In this document: positions 10,838 to 20,149 of the stretch, piece after piece | How the letters are laid out: the number at the start of each line of letters is the position of its first letter | Numbering within the stretch: the first letter of the stretch is position 1 | From: Gautieria morchelliformis | Lineage: Eukaryota; Basidiomycota; Agaricomycetes; Gomphales; Gomphaceae | Reading direction: 5' to 3' | DNA length: 64,000 nt | Assembly (NCBI GenBank): GCA_015179125.1 | Contig: WHVA01000393.1 | Span: forward strand, 1-64,000 | Notes under the pieces: model-generated | What the model saw: only the letters and a program-made list of their open reading frames with translations | Told to the model about the DNA's origin: nothing | Database searches by the model: none | Made by a program: the position numbers and the translations under genes

Positions 10838-11067
10838 CTTTTTTTTTATTTTTTATTTATTTATTTATTCCAATTTATCGTCTTTTGGGGCCGAGTCCTA
10901 TGTAAGATGGTTTCTACAAAGCACCGGTCAACAGGAGTGTCTGCCATGCCCCTTCGTTCTCTTTCCCTGCTTGTGCTCGGTGGGCAGGGCCCCGAGTGAA
11001 TCCGTGCCTGCATGGGCGGGGTGGTGTTGGCTTTGCACATGGCGCATTTGTGTGATCCCTTCGCATC

Positions 11068-11978
11068 TCATGTCACCCCTCTGTCTTGTCTCTGTGGTAG
11101 CTCGAGCTGCCCGTGCGTCTTTTCGAACCTGCGTGTGGTGCTGATATACTTGAACAAGTGTGTCATTGCTTTCGGCCTTCCCAGCAACACTCTCGCGGAC
11201 TTTGCCCCTCTACGCAGCCCCTTCTCTAATGCTTTTCTCTGTGGGCTGTACCCCGGGCACCTAAACAGGAAATGATGAACTGTCTCTTCGGCTTGGTTGC
11301 ACTTAGGACACATCAGCGACTCCGCTTTTCCGATTCTATGCAAGTGCTTGTTGAGGCCCACGTGTCCTGTCCTGAGCTGAACAAGTAAGCTAGCCTGCTT
11401 GTGAGGTAGGTCTCTGCTTATCTTGTCATATGCGTTGGACAGCATAGATGGATCTATTCTGTGCGCTATTGGGGCTCGCGGTGACTTGGCAAACGCGGCT
11501 CTGGCTGTTTGCTTCGCCTCCTGGTGGTATCTCTGTAGCTCTGCTGACTTGCTATTGGGTAGAACCCCCCTGCACTCAATGGGTATTAGCTTCTCTTTGC
11601 TTGAGTGACCTTGGGCTGCTCTCTTAGCTTCAGCATCTGCTCTTTCATTCCCCTCTATTCCCTCATGTCCTGGCACCCACCACATGAGCACCTCGACACC
11701 CAGCTGTTGGATCATTACGTCCCTGATTTGTCTGTGTAGCGCTTCAACCAAGTATTGTCCTGAGATGGCTTTGTTGCGTCGTGTGGTTTGTATTGCGGCT
11801 TGGCTGTCAGTAGCAATGACATATTTCTTGCCCCTCTCCGCGCTGAGGAGCTTCACGCCTATTGCTGCCCCCACCAATTCGGCCTCGAAGACCGTGTGCT
11901 CGCGTTCAGTGCCCATGTATAAACACACGACCTGCTCTGCCTCGCCCTGCCTGTATAAGACAGCTGCCGCCCCCACTC
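11068..11978 (-). pseudogene. LINE ORF2 C-terminal part: RNase H and zinc-binding region
   Basis: The RNase H domain is split by the chromovirus. The first acidic residue lies in FTDGSCIEGG (about 18070-18100). The rest follows here: VGAAAVLY (about 11960), FEAELVGA, ATDSQAAI (about 11820) and WVPGHEGIEGNERAD (about 11660). A Cys-rich segment, CPKCNQAEETVHHFLFRC (about 11310-11260), matches the C-terminal zinc region of fungal LINEs. The frame from 11978 to 11068 is open with no frameshift, so it is better preserved than copy A. The upstream part (18524-18065) has a stop near 18270 (KRH stop APLHE). In the family this domain degrades RNA in the RNA-DNA hybrid. An open frame that continues upstream into the LTR to 12105 is a chance extension. 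Confidence 0.82.
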
Positions 11979-12393
11979 TGTCAGGGGACACCCTGTTTTC
12001 CATTTCCAGTTCCACTTCCGACTCCATTTCCGACTCCGGTTCCGGTTCCGATTCCATCTCCGCCTCCGCTTTCGGAAATGATTCCGCTTCTGGGAGAACT
12101 TCCACCGGTTCTGTTCACTTTTCCAGTTCCACTCCAATTTCCGACTTCCGCTCTCGGAACAGTGTCGGAAATCAAGCGACTCGCATAATAGGTGGCATCA
12201 AGGGTCGATCAAGGGTCAGGGAGGTCAGGGGGTTGCAGGGTTGATGGCGGGTGCCAAGTGTTGTCCCTGGCTGCGCAGCGTAGTATAATACGGGCTCGCT
12301 GACATTAGGGGTCCTTAGACTTTTCTCTTTGGATTTCCCCTTGTCAGTTGTGTGGTAGTGTGATCTCCACAACCAGCCAGGGTTGCCCTTACA
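11979..12393 (+). repeat. 5' LTR of the chromovirus (415 bp)
   Basis: It begins TGTCAGGGGACACC and ends CCCTTACA. The first 200 bp are packed with TTCCG/CGGAA words (ten by eye). The predicted transcript start is near 12317, which would make U3 about 338 bp and R-U5 about 77 bp. Compared with the 3' LTR I count six substitutions (five transitions) and no gaps. Confidence 0.95.
12284..12326 (+). promoter_or_regulatory. LTR promoter: TATA box and likely transcript start
   Basis: TATAATA at 12284-12290 lies about 33 bp before AGACTTTTCT (12317-12326). That word is the exact reverse complement of the predicted primer-binding site. In self-priming elements the transcript begins with the sequence that pairs to the primer site, so a start at or near 12317 fits both signals. 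The same arrangement is present in the 3' LTR. Confidence 0.6.
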
Positions 12394-12395
12394 GC

Positions 12396-12405
12396 AGAAA
12401 AGTCT
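12396..12405 (+). promoter_or_regulatory. Self-priming primer-binding site
   Basis: AGAAAAGTCT begins 2 nt after the 5' LTR end and is the perfect reverse complement of AGACTTTTCT at 12317-12326 inside the LTR. I recognised no match to a tRNA 3' end. This is the arrangement known from Tf1/sushi elements, where the folded transcript 5' end primes minus-strand synthesis. Confidence 0.65.
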
Positions 12406-12580
12406 CTCCCCTAGAGGACCGGCGGTCGTACTGCGCGTTGCATTCGCCATAGGTGCGTTCGGAATCGGAGACAGCGACTCGGAGATCGCAACCTCTTCCA
12501 CGCACACGGTATACGACAGCCCCTCTTCTTACGTCGAGCACCCAACCCCGGAAATCCCGTCCAATATTTCCCCTTCTGAC

Positions 12581-13756
12581 ATGGATCCGGATGATCGCCT
12601 TCGGAATATGGAGGAGGAATTGACGCGGAACCGGATGAAGACTGACGCGATTGAAACAGCCTTACAAACGATTTTGGCTAAGTTAGATATTCCACAAGGT
12701 GGTGGAAATGCAATGCTGGATGAGCCGGGTTTCGGAAAAGCGGAACTGGCGGAAGAGAGGATGTCTGCAAAGTTGGCAAAGGTCAAACCTGCAACTCCAG
12801 CGGACTTTGACGGAGATTGCGAGAAGGGACACGCATTCTTCAACACATGCAGCATCTACTTCGCAATTGTCGGAGACCTCTTTCCGAACGACCAGGCTCA
12901 GATTCACTGGACATTGTCCTTTTTCAAGTCGGATCGTGCAGCCCGTTTTGCAAACAAGGTGATCCGACATGAAGCAAAGGGCAAGGGGAACTACTTCTGG
13001 GACTGGGACGCCTTCGAGAAAACATTTTCCGACCAGTTCTGCCCGAAAAATGAGCAGCTCACAGCCCTTACGAAGCTCGAGGGGACCAGCTGGTACCAGG
13101 CCAAGGATGCGGTCGATGACTACATTGACCGCTTCCAGGAGCTCATCGACCTTGCGGAGTATGACGACGACAAGATGATCGTCATCAAATTCCAACGAGG
13201 GCTTGATCCGACACTCCAGAACCAAGTTGCGCTGCTTGGGGATGGAGCTCTGGATTTCGATGACCCGGAAGGGTGGTACCAAGCTGCGTGAAGGGTGTCC
13301 CGAAACAGGGAAGCAAACGAGGCCTTTGTGGAGACAAACCGGAACATGACATGCAGTTCCACTCGTCCTGCTCCACCCGTGTCAAAACCCAGAAGTGCAT
13401 TCGTTCCCACACGGAAAGTATTTCTGATGGTTGTTCCGCCTGCTCCTATTAGGAACCCTAGCCCCCCTCCCTCGAAGAGTGGCCCTGCCCCGATGGATGT
13501 TGACCGCATGCGCGGAAAAGGCCACAGAGCCATCACTTGCTTCCGATGCCAACAACCAGGCCACTATGCCCACGAGTGCCCCCAAGCCTTTGACATCCGG
13601 CTTATGACCACAGAGGAGAAGCTTGAGCTTCTTCCAGAGTTCCTCGCACTCGCAGACATAAGCGGAGTGCCCACTGCGGAAGGAATTTCCGAAAATGCGG
13701 AGCATGGCGCATCGGAAGTGGAAGATGCGTCGGATTTTGTGACGCGCAGTGGGTGA
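12581..13756 (+). pseudogene. Chromovirus gag (capsid and nucleocapsid) with one internal stop
   Basis: From ATG 12581 the product has a predicted coiled-coil start (MEEELTRNRMKTDAIETALQ), a capsid region (about 12800-13250; HWTLSFFKSDRAARFAN, then WDAFEKTFSDQFCP) and a zinc knuckle CFRCQQPGHYAHEC (about 13540-13580). A single TGA at 13289-13291 lies between capsid and nucleocapsid in an otherwise intact frame. A C-to-T change at a CpG (CGA to TGA) would explain it. Gag ends at TGA 13754-13756 and the pol ATG follows at 13758. Gag forms the virus-like particle. The frame is also open upstream to the LTR edge, so an earlier start cannot be excluded. Confidence 0.85.
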
Positions 13757-13757
13757 G

Positions 13758-16700
13758 ATGTGTGCCCCTGCTGCCTGTACATAACCGGTTTGCCTGTCTT
13801 TAAGTAGAGAATGAAAAGCCCCCACACCCCTCACTTCGTAATGGATAAAGTCACACAAAAACCAAATCCGACACCCCATCCATCCCGCATCCGCCCTTGG
13901 GAGAGACGCCTCCCGAAGCGCTATGTTGTTGCTGCCACCCCTGGCCCCAAGTCACTAGTCATTAAGGTGGAGATCCAGATGACAGATACGGCGGAAGTCA
14001 AATCCGGGCCCGCCCTTGTCGATTGCGGGGCCACTGGTCAGTTTATGGACCGGGACTATGTGGAACGGAACCGACTGACCACGCGGAAGTTGCAACGTGC
14101 AATCCCGGTGTTCAATGTGGATGGAAGCCCCAATGAGTCAGGGTCTATCACAGAGATAGTAGACACAATTCTCTGCTACGATGGACACACAGAACGCACT
14201 TCCTTTGCAGTCACCAGCCTGGGGAAGCAAGACATATCCTTGGGTTTACCTGGCTTCAGGAGCACAACCCGGAGATCAATTGGCAGACTCGGAAGGTACT
14301 GATGAGTCAATGCCCAGCCAAGTGTCACATGTGCCGGTCGGAAGTGTGGAAGGAGCGCCAGGAGCAGGGGAAAACCGAACGGCTCATACAGACATGTCGT
14401 TCTGGCCCCCATCCACTGCTTGCAGAAGAAGACTCGGAAGCGGAATTTGAACCGGGTCCCACTTCCGATTCCGATTCCGATTCCGACATCATCCGACTCG
14501 GCCCGGAAGACACTCTGGCAGAAGGGGAGCACTTGCTGTATGTGAACCTCCGCCAGAAGCGGAACACATCCACGCCACCGGAAATATTTCGCAACGCCTT
14601 GCTGAAGCCTCCAAGAAGCATGATAGAGTGGAAGCGGAAATTCCGGAGTACCTGTGGGAGTTCGAGGACATCTTTGCCAAGGAGTCGTTTGATGCCCTGC
14701 CTCCACGGAAGCTGTGGGACCATGCCATCGAGTTGGAGCCTGGGTCAAAGCCCACCAACTGCAAAGTCTACCCGCTCTCACCCAAGGAGCAGGTAGAGCT
14801 CATGCATTCCTTGCGGAAAACCTCCGTACAGGGAGGATCCGCCCCTCCAAGTCACCCATGGCATCTCCGGTATTCTTCATCAAGAAGAAGGACGGCTCGC
14901 TCAGACTTGTGCAGGATTACCAGGCCTTGAATGCGATCACGATCAAGAACCGGTACCCCATTCCACTCATTTCCGAACTAATCACACAACTCCGCGGGGC
15001 AAAGTACTTCACTAAGCTGGATGTCCGCTGGGGTTTCAATAATGTTCGGATCCGGGAGGGAGACGAGTGGAAGGCCGCATTCCGCACCAACCGCGGACTT
15101 TTGAGCCACAGGTCATGTTCTTTGGCCTCACCAACAGTCCCGCCACATTCCAGACAATGATGAATGACATTTTCCGTGACATGATAGCAGAAGGGGTTGT
15201 CTGCATCTACCTCGATGACATCCTCATCTTCACAAAAACAATGTCGGAACATCGGGAAGTCGTGCGGAGAGTGTTGGAACGGCTCCGGGAGTACAACCTG
15301 TGTCTCAAGCCGGAAAAGTGCGAATTTGAGCGGACGCAGATAGAGTATCTTGGGGTGATTATGTCAGAAGGAAAGGTGGAAATGGACCCAGTCAAAGTTT
15401 CCGGTGTATCGGAGTGGCCCGTGCCACGGAACAAGAAGGAGGTCCAGTCCTTCATTGGGTTTGTCAATTTCTACCGCGTTCATCAAGGACTTCTCCTGCC
15501 ACGCTCGTGCCCTCTTCAACCTCACCAAGAAGGAGGTTGGATGGCAGTGGGGAGAGCCGGAACAGGCCTCCTTTGACAAACTCAAGGAGCTGATCACGTC
15601 TGCCCCGGTCCTATCTTTCCCGATGACTCTCGCCCTTATCGAGTCGAGGCGGATTCTTCTGACACAGCTACCGGAGCGGTCTTGTCACAACAATCATCGG
15701 AAGATGATGGGGGATGGCATCTGATTGCCTTCTTCTCTAAAAGCCTTAGTCCGGTCGAGCGGAACTATGAGATCCACGACAAGAGATGCTGGCAATCATC
15801 CGAGCGCTGGAGGAGTGGCGACATTTCCTCGAGGGTGCTCTATGCCCGTTTGAGATCTGGACAGACCACAAAAACCTCGAGTATTTCCGCACATCCAAGA
15901 AGTTGAACCAACGACAAGCCGGTGGTCCCTGCACCTGTCCCGGTTCGACTTCATGCTCCACCACCGCCCTGGCCGCACCATGGGCAAGCCCGATGCCCTA
16001 TCCCGCCGTGCGGATCATGGAAGCGGAAGTGGAGACAACGCAGATATGACACTGCTCCACCCAAGTCTCTTTGCAATCCGTGCCCTAGAGGGAGTGACTG
16101 CAGTTGGGGCGGAAGCAGAAATGCTCCGAGACATCCGGAGGCAGTACCGGAATGGAGAGAAGGAGGAGTCGGTGGTGAAGGCGGTGGAGAACTTCGGAAA
16201 GGACACTCACGGTCGTACAGGCAGCGGAATGGTCGGAAGTGATGGACTGCTCCACTTCAGAGGCAAGGTCTATGTTCCAGGTGGGCGGACCTCCGCCGCC
16301 GCATCGTGTCCCAGCACCATGACACATGGGTCGCTGGGCATGCTGGCAGGTGGAAGACACTGGATTAGTAGCTCGGAATTACTGGTGGCCTCAGATGTCC
16401 CACTACATTGGACAGTACGTGAAGACATGCGACCTTTGTCTCCGAACCAAAGTGCAACGACATCCGCCCGTCGGAGAACTTGTTCCACTCCCGATTCCCG
16501 AATCCCGCTGGGACACCATCAGTGTCGACTTCATCGTTGAACTTCCAGAGTCTCATGGCTACGACGCGATCATGAACGTCGTGGACTCGGTAAGCAAGGT
16601 GTCCCACTTCATTCCGACGCACACGACAATCACAGCCCTCGGAGCAGCCCGTCTGTTCCTTGCACATGTCTGGAAGTTACGTGGGCTCCCGAAGCAAGTT

Positions 16701-17910
16701 GTTTCCGACCGAGGTCCGCAGTTTGTCGCGGAACTGACTCGGGAGCTCTACCGCCTGCTCGGCATAAAGCTGGCTACCACACAGCGTACCATCCACAGGG
16801 TGATGGACAGATGGAACGGGTCAATCAGGAGTTGGAGCAGCATCTCCGCCTCTTTGTCAATGAGAGGCAGGATGACTGGGATGAGTTACTTCCACTGGCG
16901 GAATTCCAATACAACAACCATGTACATTCCGCCACCAACAGACTCCCTTCATGCTTGACTCCGGACGGCACCCGCGGATGGGCTTCGAACCATGCCAGGC
17001 TGAGTCCCGACTCGAGATGGTCAATGAGTTCCGAGACCGCATGGACTCCACCCTTTCGGAAGCCAAGTCGGCCCTTGCGAAGGCCAAGGATGACATGGCA
17101 AGGTACTACAACCAACGCCGGGTTCCGGCCCCGGAGTACCAAGTTGGAGACAAGGTATATCTAGATGCAAGTGACATCCGCACCACATGCCCTTCGCAGA
17201 AGCTTGCCCACCGCTACCTTGGCCCCTTCACAGTGATGCGGAGGGTTGGACGGAATGCATACCGCCTCCGACTTCCGATGTCCATGTCCCGCCTCCACCC
17301 TGTCTTCAATGTGGTGAAGTTACTCCCTATGCCTGAGGACCCAATTCCAGGTCGGAAGGCTCGTCCGCCACCTCCACCGGAAATTGTAGATGGGGAGGAG
17401 CACTATGTGGTGGAATGGATCCTGGACAGCCGGTTTGTGCGAGGACGACTCCAATTCCTCGTGAAATGGGAAGGGTATGGGTATGAGGAGAATTCGTGGG
17501 TCCCGGAGCAAGATGTATCCGCTCCGGACAAACTACGTGAGTTCTATAGGACACACCCTGGTGCCCCTCGCCGAATCCGCTCACTGGCATTTCAGTCACT
17601 CGTGTCCCGTGCTTCGAGGACGCAGCACGCTAGAGGGGGGGTGATGTCAGGGGACACCCTGTTTTCCATTTCCAGTTCCACTTCCGACTCCATTTCCGAC
17701 TCCGGTTCCGGTTCCGATTCCATCTCCGCCTCCACTTTCGGAAATGATTCCGCTTCTGGGAGAACTTCCACCGGTTCTGTTCACTTTTCCAGTTCCACTC
17801 CAATTTCCGACTTCCGCTCTCGGAACAGTGTCGGAAATCAAGCGACTCGCATAATAGGTGGCATCAAGGGTCGATCAAGGGTCAGGGAGGTCAGGGGGAT
17901 GCAGGGTTGA
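13758..17910 (+). pseudogene. Chromovirus pol: PR-RT-RH-IN-chromodomain (frameshifted)
   Basis: Pol probably starts at ATG 13758, +1 relative to gag. Visible parts: protease LVDCGATGQFMD (about 14016-14050; Cys in place of the usual Ser/Thr), reverse transcriptase with [19 protein letters not shown] (about 14860) and YLDDIL (about 15210), RNase H region with ATGAVLSQQ and [10 protein letters not shown] (about 15670-15890), zinc-binding and catalytic integrase (about 16300-16900; [25 protein letters not shown]), and a C-terminal chromodomain (YVVEWILDSR, FLVKWEGYGYEENSW, about 17405-17500). Frame breaks lie near 14245, 14597, 14801, 15101, 15478, 15622, 15784, 15919, 16283, 16364, 16783 and 16937. 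The last frame runs through the PPT into the 3' LTR and stops at 17910. Confidence 0.88.
17631..17644 (+). promoter_or_regulatory. Polypurine tract before the 3' LTR
   Basis: AGAGGGGGGGTGA directly precedes the 3' LTR TG at 17645. It is the expected plus-strand primer of an LTR retrotransposon. Confidence 0.8.
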
Positions 17911-18059
17911 TGGTGGGTGCCAAGTGTTATCCCTGGCTGCGCAGCGTAGTATAATACAGGCTCGCTGACATTGGGGGTCCTTAGACTTTTCTCTTTGGAT
18001 TTCCCCTTGTCAGTTGTGTGGTAGTGTGATCTCCACAACCAGCCAGGGTTGCCCTTACA
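17645..18059 (+). repeat. 3' LTR of the chromovirus (415 bp)
   Basis: Same length and ends as the 5' LTR, with six base differences. It is followed by the TSD copy CACTC at 18060-18064 and then LINE copy B sequence. In frame with pol, its TTCCG array reads as a Ser/Asp-rich peptide up to the stop at 17908-17910. Confidence 0.95.
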
Positions 18060-18524
18060 CACTCCTCCTTCAATACACGACCCGTCCGTAAAGATTTTGA
18101 CGTCTGCTGTCTCGGCGTCGCTTTCCTTTACGGCTTATTCTTTTGTTGACGGTACTTGCGTTTTGAATGAGGGAGTCCATTTAGGTCCATGTACGGCTGC
18201 TTTTATCTTTTCCATGTCCCCTGGCCGCAGCTCAAACGCGTGTAATATCTCATGTAGAGGCGCTCAGTGCCTTTTCACATAGTGTCTGGCCACCTTGCAT
18301 ATGTCGGGGGCTAAGGGGTGGGTGTCGGGCAAGCATGCTAATCGTACTGCGGCTCTGTGTATTAGCTTAGATACTAGGATCGGAAATGGGAGAAGATTTG
18401 CGTGCGTGTCCAGGACATCGTTCGCTGTTGTTCTCATTGTGCCTGTTATTGCAAGTGTGGCTTGCCGCTGTATTCTCGCCAGTTTGTTGATAGGGCCTTT
18501 GGTCCCCTTCGTGCGCCTGGATCC

Positions 18525-18866
18525 TAAGGCAGGCGCTGATTTTGCTTGTGTTTTAGCTGCAAGACTTAAAACAGCAATAACTCAGGGAATACTGCTCTGA
18601 TTGGTTTGAAATTTTGTATATAGCTTTATGTAGATCATAGGCAGGGCACAGAGTAATAACCTCACTAAAAATCAAGCAATTTGAAAATCCCAATTTTTGT
18701 GTGAATTTCAAAGTGGATGACTTTGCTGGATATTATTGTTCTGTGCCCTGCATATGATCTACATAAAGCTATATACAACATTTTGAAGCAATCAGAGCAG
18801 TATTGCCTGAATTATTGCTGCTTTAAGTCTTGCAGCTAAAGCATGCGCAAAACCAGTGCCTGCCTT
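18525..18866. repeat. Fold-back palindrome (MITE-like), about 340 bp
   Basis: The left half (TAAGGCAGGCGCTG from 18525; TTTAGCTGCAAGACTTAAA near 18552; TATAGCTTTATGTAGATCAT near 18620) is repeated as an imperfect reverse complement on the right, ending CAGTGCCTGCCTTA near 18866. Arms are about 130 bp with some symmetry in the centre, so the single strand could fold almost end to end. No clear target-site duplication was found. It sits exactly where recognisable LINE copy B sequence begins. Confidence 0.8.
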
Positions 18867-19188
18867 ACATACTGCAAAGCGCTGTAATGCTAAAAAAATT
18901 TACCCTGCCACAGGCAAAATGGTCAATTTTGCTTGTCTGCAACTGTACCATTTCAAAAGGCAATAGAAGAGGGGTTGACAAGCTTTGCTAATAGATACTA
19001 TATATGGGTGTGGAATCCTACACAAGAGGTAAGTGCAGATGTGGTGCATTGTTCGTGGCTACAAGCTGTCCTACAGAGGTTGAGAAAAGGTCACGCCTTG
19101 AGAAAGCTTCCTCTAACTTTCGTACATACCTCCTGCAGAGGTCAGACCTTGGTCTTGAGGGGGCTCCAGAGAACTCCTGCTAAGAGCC
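18867..19188. other. No gene recognised
   Basis: About 320 bp of AT-rich sequence between the fold-back element and the next solo LTR. A plus open frame (18933-19277) runs on into the LTR and is not supported as a gene. Confidence 0.4.
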
Positions 19189-19915
19189 TGTTACATATCG
19201 GAAATCCCAGAGAACAGATCTGGAAAGGACAGCGGCTTCAACTTATGTGTTGCGCCCCTGATGAACTATTGTCCTAGGTATTTTGAACTTGAGTTCCAGA
19301 GATCAGAGGAGACGGAGATCAGGAGGATTCTAGAACTGATCTTGGCTGGAGTGTCGAGAGTTGGAGGTCGGAGAACAGAGGTCGGAAGAGACGGAAGACA
19401 GTGTATCAAAGGCAGAGAGAGAGAGACAGAGCTTGCAAGACTCGCTGTACTAAGAACAGGAGATAATGCGAGGGAGTTCAAGTGTCAAAGTCAATTATCT
19501 GGTTGCAGAACAGAGGGCATACATGAGGGGGTTTTATACAAAGAGCTGAGACAACAAGTAATAGGGTAGTAAGCAAATTCTGGAGAGAGTGGAAGTCGAA
19601 TAGACATACGGGGTAAGTAACTAATATGGAACAAGGGGACTACAAGGGGGTGCAGGGTAGAGTAAAGAACAATGGGCGAAATAACAAAGGAACATAAGCC
19701 CAATAGACAGCGGAACAAATGGAAATCCTGATGAACCAGAAATGGCATCTTGCTGTGCTAAGGGTCGAGCATGGAGGCTGATGAATAGAGTCGATCAGGG
19801 GTACTGAAGAACAAGGGGTCGAGGTCATGGGATGCGGAGGATGCAGAATAGAGTCAGAGGTGGTGCAGAGGTGTTCCAGAGGTGGCGGAGATGGTCATGC
19901 AGCATGGTTGTAACA
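19189..19915 (+). repeat. Solo LTR, family A, copy 3
   Basis: This 727-bp LTR starts TGTTACATATCGG and ends GGTTGTAACA. Flanks are GAGCC (19184-19188) and AAGCC (19916-19920), a 5-bp duplication with one mismatch. It is longer than copy 2 through small internal insertions, for example near 19340 and 19880. No internal region follows. Confidence 0.88.
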
Positions 19916-20149
19916 AAGCCTCACTCACACACATCCACAGCCTTGAATCCAAACAGGGGTGTAGGGCAGCAGTGAATGATGCAAATGGACAATGAGCTGA
20001 GTGAATTGACCAAATTAGCAAACAAAGTGAATGGGTATGTCAAGGGCTGATGAGTTGAACAGGTTATGCCGAAATAAACAGGTCATGGTGCATCCCATAG
20101 CAGACTTTTCTTGAGCACTGCTGGAACCCAATGCTGGGGACCCAGGTGG

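Larger units (their letters stand above)
11979..18059 (+). mobile_element. Chromovirus (Ty3/Gypsy LTR retrotransposon), TSD CACTC
   Basis: This is a complete 6,081-bp element with two 415-bp LTRs that differ at 6 positions and no indels. It is flanked by CACTC (11974-11978 and 18060-18064). It carries gag, then pol in the order protease, reverse transcriptase, RNase H, integrase, chromodomain, which defines a chromovirus of the Metaviridae. A primer-binding site complementary to its own transcript start suggests self-priming as in the Tf1/sushi clade. Three of the six LTR differences are CpG transitions. It inserted in LINE copy B, so it is the younger element. The pol frame is broken at about 12 places, all explained by one or two lost bases in short homopolymers. 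Confidence 0.95.
10838..18524 (-). mobile_element. LINE 3' part, copy B, interrupted by a chromovirus
   Basis: On the minus strand this is the C-terminal part of a LINE of the same kind as copy A. It begins near 18524 (GSRRTKG, then NKLARIQRQ), runs to 18065, is interrupted by the retrotransposon 11979-18059, and continues from 11978 to a stop at 11068. The 3' end is marked by a T-rich tract on the plus strand at 10838-10872, that is, an A-rich tail on the element strand. Removing the chromovirus and one TSD copy joins IEGG to VGAAAVLY in frame. Confidence 0.82.

Noticed and set aside
11684-12244. Ser- and Pro-rich open frames over the 5' LTR
   Set aside because: Produced by the TTCCG array in U3 and antisense LINE RNase H sequence, not a gene.
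5643-18524. Twin-priming origin for the two-orientation LINE
   Set aside because: Twin priming places the inverted 5' part upstream of the 3' part on the element strand; here it lies beyond the poly-A end.
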